Assembly: GCF_963678635.1 (NCBI RefSeq)
Contig: NC_087063.1
Span: 20,466,701-20,530,700, forward strand
Source: Symsagittifera roscoffensis
Taxonomy: Eukaryota; Xenacoelomorpha; Acoela; Convolutidae
Length of the DNA: 64,000 bases
Direction of reading: 5' to 3'
Part shown: positions 1-10,656 of the stretch, in pieces
Layout: each line of letters starts with the position of its first letter
Numbering within the stretch: the stretch's first letter is position 1
The notes under the pieces: generated by a model
Databases searched by the model: none
Seen by the model: only the letters and a program-made list of their open reading frames with translations
Told to the model about the DNA's origin: nothing
Position numbers and translations under genes: made by a program

Positions 1-579
1 TCTTTGCGTTTCGGGTGATTAAAAGTTGGTTAATTTTTGGTGAACTGATTATTAGGCATTTTTTTTTCATTTATTTCGAATGTTTCAAAATACCGATACG
101 ATTAATCTTATCAAAGATGGGAACATGAAGCGGTTTCTGGCTATCCTAATTCATAATTAATCGGAAACGGACGATACAATTGTGAGCCTTCGAAAACAAG
201 TCGAAGACCTTCAAAAAAGTGTTTTTGTAAACACATGGCAGTTGAGAAAAATGATTCAGCAAAAACTTTTTTTTGCGTGCCTACTTTTTTGCAGAACAAT
301 GGTTTACACCAAAACAGGTATACACGTTTCTACAACGTCTCCCTGTAACTTTAAGGCCTGTCATTTTGTTAACAAACTTGCACAAAATGCCATAAATTAT
401 TATAAGTTTTATACGCTTTGAAGTGAAAATGAGGTGTATAGCCGTGAATCGTGATTGACTGAGACTAAAAATTCAATATTTTGAAAAGCCATTGTGATGA
501 AAGAACTTTAACCCGAAAAGAACAAAATTACAAGAAACTAAGCAAGCCCTTTGGATTTGGTCACAACTGCATGTAACCA

Positions 580-1395
580 ACTTAACCCGCACGCAGCAGA
601 AAGAGAAAAAAATCGATTATTTTTCAATTATAACTGTACTTTTATCAAAAATCCAATTTTTTTATACGCGCCAAATTTAGATGTTCAAACAATCAATAAC
701 CTTTTATAATGATAGCATTTTTTGTGACATTATAATGAATTATAGTCAATTATAACTCAACATAACTTTTCCGAATTTCTCTGTTAATCTCTTCTAATCT
801 ATTATAATCTGTTATAATAGATTATAATTTTTCTTCTGTCAAAAATTTCTAAAAATGAGATGCCTTGTCACACTTTGGTTTATCCGAAAACAAAGTTTTA
901 CCGCACAACAAAAGTTTCATAGAGATCCCTTCTTATTAGTTGACAGGTTCCGGCGGTAGGTTAAATATAACTCTTCCAAATAAAACATGAAACTAAAGCA
1001 GTGTGCCGATAATTTAGTGGTCAAAGCAACTTAAAATGTGCATCAAGAAACAACTCTAATAGAGAACAAATGAAAAATTAAAAACCTTATTAATTTGAAA
1101 TGATTTCAAAATGGTTAAAACAATGTTCCCATTTTCACATAAACCATTTTCTACAAAAAGCATAAAATTAAACTATAAGCAACTCGGGTTCAAGGTCAAA
1201 GACAAAATGGGAATCAAAAGGTATTATAAACATATATAATCGATTATAACGGATTTTTTCTGCAAAACAAATGAATTAGATATTCGGATAAATAATCATT
1301 TATAAAAAAGGTAATTGATTATATTTGATTTCAAAAAGAGAAGTTATAATTGATTATTATTTGAATAAAAGCAATTTTTCTCAATTTTACAAATT
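580..1395. repeat. AT-palindrome repeat cluster (left arm)
   Basis: Many copies of TTATAATC/GATTATAA and related TTATAAT words, beginning near a CCCGCACG end at about 586. This is the same motif set that fills the CCCGCA-TIR elements at 9.7 and 20.0 kb. The far end of the element is not clear. Mirrored at 51.2-52.05 kb. Confidence 0.6.
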
Positions 1396-1439
1396 TGTTT
1401 TAGCCTAAAATAGTTCAGAACAAGTCCAATGTAGCAATT

Positions 1440-2182
1440 GGCAGTTTTCAGACCCCCAGAATTTTACTTAAACTGAATGTGAATATCTTCTAAGGTTTGA
1501 ACTCAATGAGTGGATATCTTCATTGGTGCATAGAAGTTTTTCGTTAAAAACTATTGTTCCGATCGGTTTAAATTAACTGAATATAAAAATCACCAACATC
1601 ATAATCATTTCGGATTTTTTGAAAAGTCGGAACGACTATTCGAAATATCAGCAACAATTATTGGAGCCACAGCGAGTGTAGCTGTTACTACAAACTTAAA
1701 GTCTTGAAATGAATTATGTTCATTAGGAGGCAGAATTTTGCCTTTTGTATATTGTATGCGGATATCACATCAAGGACCCCCCAAACTTTACAAAAAATGA
1801 TTGGAGGCAAAATATCTTCCAACATTTGAACTCAAGGAGTGGCTATCTTTATTGGTGTATACAATCTTTTTGTTAAAAATTTTTTTTTTCGATCGGTTGA
1901 AATTGGCTGAATGAAGGTTCATTACGAGGCCGAAGCTTGCCTTTTATGAATTATATGCGGATATCGTAACAAGGACCCCCGAACTGTACGAAAAAAAGAT
2001 CGGAGGCAAAATATCTAAAATATATCTTCTTACATTTGAACTCAAGGAATGATTTTCTTCATTGCTATATACAAAACTTATCATTCTATCATTTCGATCA
2101 ACGAAAACAAACTGAATAAAAAAACAAGAATAAATATTCCCGATTTCTGGGAAAGTCGGAAAAATAATTTGAAGTATCAGCA
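1440..2182 (-). repeat. Diverged Helitron-like repeat with tandem internal units
   Basis: Read on the minus strand it starts with a TTCCGACTTTCC end like the HINE family. It then shows two to three units of roughly 250 bp, each with GATCGAAA, CTTGAGTTCAAATG, GATATTTTGCCTCC and a run of GGGG, separated by a TATCCGCATA..GCCTCGTAATGAA segment. It resembles the subfamily at 7,887-8,357. Mirrored at about 50.66-51.19 kb. Confidence 0.5.
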
Positions 2183-3129
2183 ACACCTATTGGAGCCAAA
2201 ACGTGTGTAGTTATTACCGCAAACTTGAATTCTTGAAACGAATAAAGGTTCATTACGAGGCCAAAATATGTCTTTTGTGAATTGTAGGCGGATATCGGAA
2301 CAAGGACACTCTCTTTTGTTCTTTCGTTCTCTCTAACCTGTCTCCGTCAAAATTTTATCATGTTCAACGAAATGTGCACAGTGCACAGTTTGGCCTCGAA
2401 AATTTTCCTCCATTGATGAATGCAATGAATAACAATGGGACTATTCAAAACCTTGCAGGAAAATTTCGATGATGAGATTAAATGAAACTAAATCAAAGAA
2501 GAAAGGATAACACCACCTAAAATTCTTTGCAGGAGAATAAAAAACTACGACTGGTTTGAAAAAATTTGTTCATAAAGTTATACTAATTGATTGAAATTTC
2601 TAAACTTAGTTTCAATAGACCTCAATAAAATGGCTACAGCCTCAATTGTTTCATTTGAATGTTCGAAATTTGAGTGCACACTATGTGTTTGGTAATTAAC
2701 ATGTTTTGGTTTTGTTTTTCAAAGTAACAAGAGTTGTGAACGATATATGGTTCGTCTACAAACGTGTTTTTGTTTTTTTTTAAAATAATTTTGACAAACT
2801 GATAAATGCTTTTTGGTTTGTAACGGATTTTTTGATCGAATTCTCTTGAAATTATCTTTGGTTTTTGAAGAATCGCTGAGTGTATATTCTGAACGTTTAA
2901 TTATTGATCCAACATCTGGAACCTTTATTGAGAATTTGCTGTCAAGCTAACAAACTGCTGTTAATGCTCAAATTTTTTCTTGATGATCATCAAGATTTTA
3001 TAGCAAACCTCAGTGAATTTATTTTTGCGATCGAAAAATCAAAACTTTATTAAGTTTAAAGACTTCCAAAGCCTTCATCAAAATGACAACATATTTAAGC
3101 TTTTGTTTTAAAAAAAGCAAAAAAAAGGT
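2183..3129. other. No gene recognised
   Basis: AT-rich DNA mirrored in the right arm at about 49.3-50.65 kb. All frames are broken. One more GCCTCGTAATG-type unit is near 2,250. Nothing else is recognised. Confidence 0.6.
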
Positions 3130-4170
3130 CACAGATGAAATTAAAACCGCTGTTTAGGGCCGCTGTTATTCATTGTCTGCATCAATGATTTATCAGTTAA
3201 GCTTCCAATGATTGTACTATAACAAGCTCATCAAATAAAAATAACAATCATAACATATATCCACACATTGATGAAAAAAGGTCGCAAGAGAACAAACTAA
3301 CGCTAAATAAAGATAAACCGTTTTGCTTAATCGAATCTTCGAAGACCAGCGATAACACCAATAATCATGAGTCTCAGTATCACTTCAGGCGTTTGGAGAA
3401 ATTTAGCTCGAGCTCAGCTTTTTCCTAGATATTCTAAATGACACAAACCTTAATTACAAGAAGCAGATTGAAAAAAAAAAGAAAAGAGGTTCGAAAGTAC
3501 TATCTATGTTTTATCTGTAAGGAATTTATTTTTTACCAAAAGAAGCTTCTTCACAGATTTTAATAGAATTTATACTAAACCTGTTTATCAATATGGATTG
3601 ATATTATATGTACAAAATGGAAAACGCCAAAATTTTTTCTGGTAAATTTGTTTCAACTTGAGAAAATTAGGCCTTATACGTCACTTACGAGATCAGCACA
3701 AGTTATGCTATATAAGAGAGTAGCGTGTTTATGAAATTTTGAAATTGATGATTGAATCAATGAAAACGAAATGCTTTACCTAAAGAAAAAAAAAGTTATA
3801 AAACTGCAGCAGAGGTAAAGAAACACTCTTGGTATATGTATTAAAAGAAAAAAAAAAGAAGTCTGTTTGAAAAACCACTCATGTGAAAAATGGTTAGTTA
3901 CTCAGATTAGGGTTATCTACAATTATTTTTTGATGATGGATGGTAGCCTTTTGAAAAACCTTCTGCAAATTGAAGCGTCTAAGGTTGAAGATCACATGCA
4001 TACCCTGAGAGATATGCATTGTTGCGTTAATAAAAAAAACTCAGTCTGTTTTGGTGACTTTTACAATAATAAGGGATATATCAAGGTTTTTAAAAACAAA
4101 AAAGAGCAATTATGTATTTATGTTTTCTTTTTTTTTCAGCAAAAACAAACTGTTTTCTCATAGGTTCCAC
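3130..4170 (+). pseudogene. LINE reverse transcriptase relic, C-terminal half
   Basis: A decayed non-LTR retrotransposon fragment in several shifted frames. At 3,157 a frame reads GPLLFIVCINDL, close to the LINE RT block GPLLFxIYINDL. About 110 bp on, another frame reads NKLTLNKDK (family: NKLSLNxxKT), and near 3,410 a further frame resembles the LD..LN.K..I block that follows the RT palm in LINEs. Stops and frameshifts are many, so it is not functional. The preceding RT part (ending in a CGFPQ motif) is not upstream but 1.7 kb downstream at 4.9-5.27 kb, so the order is scrambled. Mirrored, and locally duplicated, in the right arm at 47.3-49.3 kb. Clade not assigned. Confidence 0.6.
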
Positions 4171-4899
4171 TTGACAAGCAAACTAGTTTATGGAATCCCC
4201 ATGTAATAACATGTAATAACTGCTTGATTATGTAACAATTTCATTTGATAATTTTGCTCTTTTTTCAAAATCTAAACTAATAACAAGGATGTTAATGTGA
4301 GTATGTAAAGCAACTGATGAAACAGATTCATAAACTTTATTTAAAAATAACTCGTTACCCAAATGAGCGCTATACAAGTTAAATTAAGGATTTGTCGTTA
4401 CACGGTGAACCAGGAAATTTTTTTCATATTGAGCTTGAAAAAACAGAACGAATTTCATGGAACGATCAAATTGTGTAACAAGTTTTGAAGTACATTAACA
4501 GAACAATTTAGAAGAACTAATAGTCATAGTCAAAGCAGACCAAACAATTTTTGTTTTTTAAAAAGTTGAAAAAACTAGCAGAAAACTTCAACACTTATTG
4601 CTACATTTTTTTTTCAAATGATAAAAGTTTCTTCTGGAAATTCGCTAAAACCATAATCATATATGAATTCAGGACCTAAATCAAAGATTTCAACTGGTCA
4701 TGGGGCAACGATAAAAAAAGAGAAAAAACTGCGGCACCAGTAAGCAATTATTTGAATGCAGATTAATTCTAAAGAGAAGTTGAATCAGAAACTCTCACAG
4801 ATGAATAGATGAACGCAGGCTAGCCAAAAGTGAGCACATTTTGAAACATGGAAACAAGAGAGATCTAAGAATCTCAGGCTATTTAACCGTGTAACTATT
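4171..4899. other. No gene; empty site of a right-arm MITE
   Basis: AT-rich, mirrored in the right arm. A single TA at 4,749-4,750 is the unoccupied target where the right arm carries a 730-bp Tc1-like MITE at 45,475-46,204. No coding content is recognised. Confidence 0.65.
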
Positions 4900-5275
4900 T
4901 TGAACAAAAAATTGCTTTTAGTAGTTTGTTGTCTTTCATACAAGTTAACAAGACAACTGCTCCAGTCCAATATGAGTTCTGAAAAAAGAATTTCTTCTCC
5001 TCACGCGTTTATCCAATTCATCAAAACTATGCACGAATTGAAACAAAAAAATGGGGACGCTGTTTTTCGGGTTTTTAAAAAAGCGTTTTATAATGTAAAT
5101 CTCAAATTATTGGTGGAAAAATTGTATCGTTACGACTTTCGAGAGAAACTATGGAGTATATGTGCGGACTACTTACATACAGAAAATATTTTGTGGAAAT
5201 ACAAGAAATCGTAATTTAATATCCGATTAATTGTGGGTTTCCTCAAACATCTTCAAAGACAATATGCATGAAAAC
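4900..5275 (+). pseudogene. LINE reverse transcriptase relic, N-terminal half
   Basis: About 100 open codons, then a frameshift. The frame shows S-S-P-H-A-F-I-Q-F-I, a K-A-F-Y-N-V-N block (family: KAFDxVNHxxLL) and K-L-Y-R-Y-D-F-R (family: KLxxYGIRG). In the next frame at about 5,223 it continues as I-N-C-G-F-P-Q (family: CGVPQGS). This is the fingers/palm start of a LINE RT, with the first catalytic Asp of the A motif replaced (FD to FY). Its proper continuation, GPLLF, lies upstream at 3,157. Mirrored on the minus strand at about 44,945-45,330. Not functional. Confidence 0.65.
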
Positions 5276-6116
5276 GTGATCACCTTTCGACCTGCAATAT
5301 GAACCCCAACTAGGTATAAACATTAAAAATGACTGATACGATGACAAACAACTGACTTTGAATCATAAAAATTATGAAAAAATGCATTTGGGAAAACCAT
5401 GCGCTTTTTGCTTCAAATAGTGTTTGAGATGTCTAGCTTCCACAAAATTTTTAAGCCATTCAAGGAACTCTAAATTAAACATAATCAAGCCCTCTCCAGA
5501 GTATTTTCTTGATTTTCATGTTTATTGAGCCATTTTTTTTTTCTACAAGAACAATTTTTTAGCCATGTATTCACCATGTTCGAAATTCAAAATTCTTTAA
5601 AAGACTTTAGTTATATCAGATTTCATCAGACGATCACATCAAAAAAGAGTAGTAATCACATCGAAAATAACTAATAGATTTAAGGTGTATTTCTATTTCT
5701 GACTTTCCCTTTAAATGAAAAGCCGGGTATATATCTTTTCTAAAAATTAATTGAGCTAGTAACATTTTTGGGCAAGAATTTAGGATTATATTATCTAAGT
5801 AGGGTTAGCATTCCTCAAACCTCGAAAATGCCAATATGTGTAATATTGAAGCAAAATGTGATTTTCATTGTGTGCCCCGGACATAAGAAAGAAAATACAC
5901 TTAAGCACTGAAGCTCTCAAATTTATGATAACAATTTAAAAGCAAATTGTTGATGAATACTGAAACCTGTTTCGAGTTCGATATATGTTAATTATTTTAA
6001 TTTTTATACAGATTTTATAAAATTCTCCATCTTCTTTAACTAATTTATCAGATTCCAAAACTAATCCCCAATTTTTTTTTTGGAATGAAAACTAACTTAT
6101 TCGCAAGAGTCATTGT
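5276..6116. other. No gene recognised
   Basis: AT-rich, mirrored at about 44.12-44.94 kb of the right arm. All frames are interrupted and no repeat family is recognised. Confidence 0.6.
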
Positions 6117-6450
6117 TGTTCCGACTTTCGTAAAGAAAAAAACGTAATATTTGTGCTCCGGGTGGTTTTTTTCTTCAGATAAACTTCGTCCTTTTAACTA
6201 GCCAATTTTGACGGAGTTTTTTTACATCATTCGAAACGTAATGTTGTCTTGAGCTTAAATTAAAAAAAAAATTACCTATGTTTATTTTTTGCAAAATTAT
6301 GGGGGTTTAAAAATAGCTATTTTGACCAATTTGGGACAATTAACGCGCGATGTACTTCGCGATATTAATGCTTAAGCTGATATTTAATCCGTCTTAAAAA
6401 TCGTTCAAAATTGCTTAAAGCTTACTAAGCGATCATTGCTGGTTGATTGC
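6117..6450 (+). mobile_element. HINE-like element, 3' truncated (left arm)
   Basis: Begins TGTTCCGACTTTCG and follows the family through the GGGTGG, TTTTTAACTAGCC, GGGACAATTAACGCGCGA and AATCCGTCTTA blocks. It then loses similarity before the 3' stem-loop. Present at the same site in the right arm (43,820-44,117), so it predates the duplication. Confidence 0.7.
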
Positions 6451-7497
6451 TGAGTAACCAATCCTAAATTATAAGTCTCACCTAGGATCGTCAAGTTTCT
6501 TGACAAAAATTCATTGTAGAAATGATTGTTAGAAAAGAGTCTGAATTAATGAACTGGATGACTGCAAAGCACAGGGTTATATAAATGAAACGAACAGCTT
6601 AAAGAAATGTCACTATGATGGATGGGGTTTTAAAATTTATGTTCACATTTATAAATTATCTTCTTTCTAAGGTTGATGATAGGGTAGAATTCTCGAGTCA
6701 ATCTTCGGTGGATTCTCTTCTTCTGAGTCGTCTAGTGGTGGTTTGTCCAGTGGTCTTCGTGCTCTGATTTGCCTCGTTCGCTATTATCTCGATTTACTTT
6801 TTATCAAAGTTAGAGAAAAAACTAAATTCTTTTTTGTTTTTAAAAAACTAATTTTTATAAGTTTGTAAAACTGAAAAAAGACAGTTATTTATTTGCAAAC
6901 TGAAACTATTAGAGTAGAGAACTTGCTGCTGACTGAGCAAAATGAAATACTGAAGATTTCAGGCCAGTCCTTTTGCTCGTAAGCATAAGCCGGTGGCTGA
7001 TTCATCTATCAAAGTACTCAGGTTTCAAAATTTCTCCTTTATTCTCTTGTCATCACAAGGGAAAATTCAACTAGATTTCATTTGGATTTCTCAAATAAAA
7101 TATCCTTAAATTATTTGTCTCTTTTGATCAAAACCGCAGCCTTCTTCAGTTCGATCTCAATAATTATTCATAGTATTTTTTCTGATGCGTCAAATTTCAG
7201 GTGCATCTCCGCTTAATCAAAGCAAGCAGAAATCCTGGGCGGCCGACAAGACTATAAATATTAATCCATTTTGTTTTAAGTTATAGTTAAAAGGTACGTG
7301 CAAGTAATGGAATACTGAGCTTGAAAAATTGAGAAAAATTGGACAAGTATTTAAAAATTATTGGATTTTTCAAAACAAGATTTTATAGTCCTTATAAGGA
7401 TAAATCAGTCAAAATCTGATTTAGTGAACAGAGGTTTTAATTTAAATTAATCCATTTTGTTTTAATTTAAATTTAATTTTATGAATTCATTTTGTTT
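6451..7497. other. No confident gene
   Basis: Mirrored in the right arm at about 42.75-43.82 kb. A short open frame at about 6,614-6,769 (51 codons) is partly open in the mirror copy as well. Its amino-acid changes are not obviously conservative, and I do not call it a gene. A GC-richer spot (CCTGGGCGGCCGACAAGAC) near 7,230 is conserved in both arms. Confidence 0.5.
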
Positions 7498-7505
7498 TAC
7501 CTCTG

Positions 7506-7799
7506 GGATCTTGTTAACTATTCCCCCCTTTTTGCACCTTGTTAACTTTTCCCCCTATGCATGTATTATTTTTGACATACATTTCTGTACCGAATATGCA
7601 TTTCAAAAATGTCAAAAATTAATTGAGTTTTTATTTTCGCGCATTTGTATTTGTATTAGCTACTATTTATATAGTACCTACATAAAAAATTCTGATTAAA
7701 TAAATTTTCTGAGAATTGTCTTTAGCTATTGAAAATGTGACAGCTAAAATTGAATTTTTGAAACGCGAAACAGGGGAAAATATTTAACAAGCAAGATCC
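7506..7799. mobile_element. MITE with 8-bp TSD TACCTCTG (left arm)
   Basis: A 294-bp element ending in GGATCTTGTTAAC and TTAACAAGCAAGATCC, flanked by TACCTCTG (7,498-7,505) and TACCTCTA (7,800-7,807). The mirror copy at 41,912-42,265 is flanked by a perfect CAGAGGTA pair. An 8-bp duplication with short TIRs fits hAT or another 8-bp-TSD superfamily; the termini are not a classic hAT end. No coding capacity. The shared site means insertion preceded the inverted duplication. Confidence 0.75.
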
Positions 7800-7886
7800 T
7801 ACCTCTAATTTTAAAATTGAAAAGATCTGAAATCAATCAAATAAAAAAAAATTACATGCGCACAAGTAGTGTGCAGTGTTGATAAT

Positions 7887-8357
7887 TGTTTCGACTTTCA
7901 AATAAAAAAAACGGAATAGTTATGCTCGGTGAGGCTTTTGTTTATTCAGTCTGTTTTCACCGATCGAAATAATTATTTTCAACAATAATTTTTTATACTC
8001 CATTGAAGATATCAACTTCCTGAGTCCAAACAAAAAAAGATATTTCACCTCCGATAACTTTTTGTAAAATTCGGGGGGTTTGAAAATTGCCAAATTTGCC
8101 ATGTTGTGGTCTAAATTATGCGCGCTTTGAAGAATTTATTCATAATTCTGAGAGCGTAACGCAAATTATTTATAGGTGGCGACTTATCCCGCACGACAAA
8201 ATCATTCCAGATTGAATTGAGGCTAGCTAATTTTAATCTCGTTTTAATCTCGTACGACTCAAAACTTTACGCGTTTTTCTTTTCCCAAAAACTATTCAAA
8301 AAAATCAGGGACAGCCGGAACATTCAGGGCTTTGCTCTGATACACGAGCAGTCTTGT
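7887..8357 (+). mobile_element. HINE-like element, subfamily B (left arm)
   Basis: Starts TGTTTCGACTTTC and ends CGAGCAGTCTTGT, with AGCCGGAACATTCAGGG and the TTTGC-loop stem near the 3' end. The interior differs from the main subfamily and shares GATCGAAA/CTCCGATAAC blocks with the arrays at 1.4-2.2 kb. Mirrored at 41,370-41,822. Confidence 0.75.
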
Positions 8358-8875
8358 GACTTCTTAAAACGAGTCGCCATACACTTTAGGAAAACTTTCT
8401 CCGGAATAATACTTCAACATAATCCCTGAATGTGCAGTATGATTTTCATATTTTGAACTTAAATCTTTGACAATCCAATTCAAAACTTTACAAAAATCAA
8501 AAGATGACATCTCAACTCTAAGTTTCGACTCTTTTTCCTTTCCCCCTATTCCTCATAAGCCTCAATTTTGTGGTGTAACGAGGGGATTTACAAGGTTGAT
8601 CATGAAAAACAATTATGTTTGTCATGGCCCAATTAGTTCGCATGCCATTTTCCGTGAACTAAATAGCGTGAACTAAATTTCACAAGTTTTCGATAAATTA
8701 TGACATATTTGCGAAAAATTGACATTAAACTGTAATTCATCTTTTGTTTTACATCCCACGGCCTTTTTCAGGTAGTGTATTCATAAACACAATCAGTAAC
8801 TTTTTTCGGATATGTCGCAAGTAACATGGTCAATTACCCGCTAAAATTGAAAACAAGACTTTTGCAAAGTTGTTT
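8358..8875. other. No gene recognised
   Basis: Mirrored at about 40.85-41.37 kb with roughly 93 percent identity by hand alignment. Open frames here are short and not conserved between arms. Confidence 0.6.
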
Positions 8876-9045
8876 GGATCTTGTTAACAACCCTACCCCC
8901 CCCCCCCCAAACTATTAACAATTGCAACAGGGAGGGGATTCGTTTCAAGGTACCAAACTCGTATATTCTTAACTGTTCAATTCTTTCTTTATAGGGGGGA
9001 GAGATTCGTTACAAGGTACCATAGGGGGGATAGTTAACAAGATCC
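8876..9045. mobile_element. Short GGATCTTGTTAAC-TIR element (left arm)
   Basis: 170 bp bounded by GGATCTTGTTAAC and GTTAACAAGATCC, the same ends as the element at 7,506. It has C- and G-runs inside and two GGTACCTTG-type boxes facing each other. The duplication at its flanks is too degraded to call. Mirrored at 40,676-40,847. Confidence 0.6.
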
Positions 9046-9129
9046 AATTTTTCAATATTTAATCATCCACCAAACTTAGCATTAGAAAACCAAATTCTAA
9101 AATAACTAGATCTGTATACTAGGCTTCTA

Positions 9130-9380
9130 GAGGCGGATCTAGGATTTTCTTGAGGGGGCGGATTTTCAATTGTCGACCTATTTTTCATGTCGACCAAATT
9201 GATTTTCCGAGCTCTCCCAAAGCACTACAGAGACCCTGGCTAAAAAATTATATAAGGCGTTTTTGGGCAATTTTTGGAAAATTTCGGCCAAAAACTCGGG
9301 ATTTTTTTGGCGCGCGATCCCCCCTCAATGTTAGTAACCATTGAAAGGCCTTTTTTGAGCAAAATTGATGTCTTTTTTCC
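9130..9380 (+). repeat. GGATCTAGG/GGCGCGCG repeat family, copy 1
   Basis: Contains GGCGGATCTAGGATTTT, GAGGGGGCGGA, GATTTTCCGAGCTCTCC and GGCGCGCGATCCCCCCTC blocks shared with 27.93-28.25, 29.87-30.19, 40.33-40.59 (mirror) and 60.23-60.54 kb. A non-coding interspersed repeat; class not determined. Confidence 0.55.
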
Positions 9381-9680
9381 GTCTTAGCTGAAGAATAACC
9401 TTCTTTGCTCAAAAACTAATCCTTCAGTTTCTTCTTACATATTGAAGGGATGTTGATGAGCAATTTAGTTTCAACAAGAACCACGGCTTTTAAATAATAT
9501 GAATTGAAGAAAAGAATTGAGGATGAAAAAACTTTTCGCCGGTTCACAGTTTCTTTACCCTTAGTTTTGCTAGGATATTTTGATCAACTTTGATCACAGA
9601 TGAGTCAAAATTAAGCAATTTGAATGATTTAAACGTGTTCTATTGTTTGTTTCAATTTTCATACAAAAATAACAGGCGTT

Positions 9681-10316
9681 CTCGCATTGGAGTTCCATGA
9701 ATAAAAAGCTATTATAATTGAGTTTCCTTGTCAGTGTCCACAAAAGTGAAAACAAATCGATTATAATCAATTAAAAAGGGATTATAATGTTACTATTTCT
9801 CGCGGCAACAAAGTCTTTTTTTCGTCCATTATAATCAATTTTTTTTGCAGTTTTGTGGATGATACTGACAATGAAACTAAATTATAATAGATTTTTTCCA
9901 CTTTACTCAGATGCGAATTTCAACGAACATAAAATTTTTTCTACATTTCAAACTAAAGTTGTTTACTTGTTGTTCAGTTTAATTTTTTCTGCCTAAGTTT
10001 GATATTTTTGTTACTTTTTTATGTTACTCAATACATGATAAATGCAGACTTTCTTGCAAAATTTTGCACGACGCGAAACAAAAATAAAATGGAAAAAATC
10101 CAATTTAATGTGATTCTCTACTTATTATATAATCCATAAAAAAATGGATTTCAAATGAATTATAATGCACTTTGTTCTTGCGAAAAAATGGATATAAATC
10201 CATTTTTAGTCCAATTTTGTTGTCTGAGCGTAACATGGGAATCGGTTATGTTTACAACATTTTAGACCACAAAAATCCATTATAATCGATTTGTTTTCAC
10301 TTTTCTTAAATGCGGG
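9681..10316. mobile_element. CCCGCA-TIR element with AT-palindrome motifs (left arm)
   Basis: About 636 bp bounded by C[CT]CGCA and TGCGGG. It is filled with TTATAATC and GATTATAA words plus a TTTTGTGGA..TGTCA box near both ends. It lies just upstream of the secreted gene. Mirrored at 39,369-40,001. No coding capacity; the target duplication is unclear at this copy. Confidence 0.6.
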
Positions 10317-10412
10317 TTGGCTCTAGTTCTCATAGGCTTCCTCCCCGTTGCAAACTATAACCAAACGGTGGTGCGGTTATAAATGTTTTGTTACTAGAAT
10401 GCGTTGAATAAG

Positions 10413-10529
10413 GAACCAAAGAATTTCTTTTTGCTTTACTTTCAAAGTTTTTGATTCTTAGGCAGCCCCTATACGCACTTGCATCACCGACTAAGTAAGA
10501 AGGTTTTAAGGCCAAGTATTTAATCTAAC
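10413..10529 (+). promoter_or_regulatory. Arm-identical block upstream of secreted gene
   Basis: About 115 bp identical between the two arms, 130-240 bp upstream of the ATG, while adjacent upstream DNA differs at several positions in 100 bp. This is the expected place for promoter or 5'-UTR sequence. A 61-codon antisense frame crosses it in both arms, but the changes that do occur in that frame are mostly amino-acid replacing, so I read the conservation as regulatory rather than coding. A clear TATA box is not evident. Confidence 0.45.
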
Positions 10530-10656
10530 TAAGTTTCGCAAATGCTGAACATTTTCTTTTTCTTTCGAATCTAATGAATCTTCACTTACACAATTGAATT
10601 TAACCGACCAATTGTCATTCTTCTATATTGTTGTTGCTGATAAAAGTGGGATAATA

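Noticed and set aside
10330..10515. 61-codon minus frame open in both arms (mirror 39,170-39,355)
   Set aside because: Differences between arms are mainly replacements, the opposite of protein constraint; start is not ATG.
10594..10656. Upstream extension of the secreted gene from 10,594
   Set aside because: It begins at TTG, not ATG, and would place 21 residues before a clear signal peptide; ATG 10,657 is preferred. The same applies at 39,091 in the right arm.
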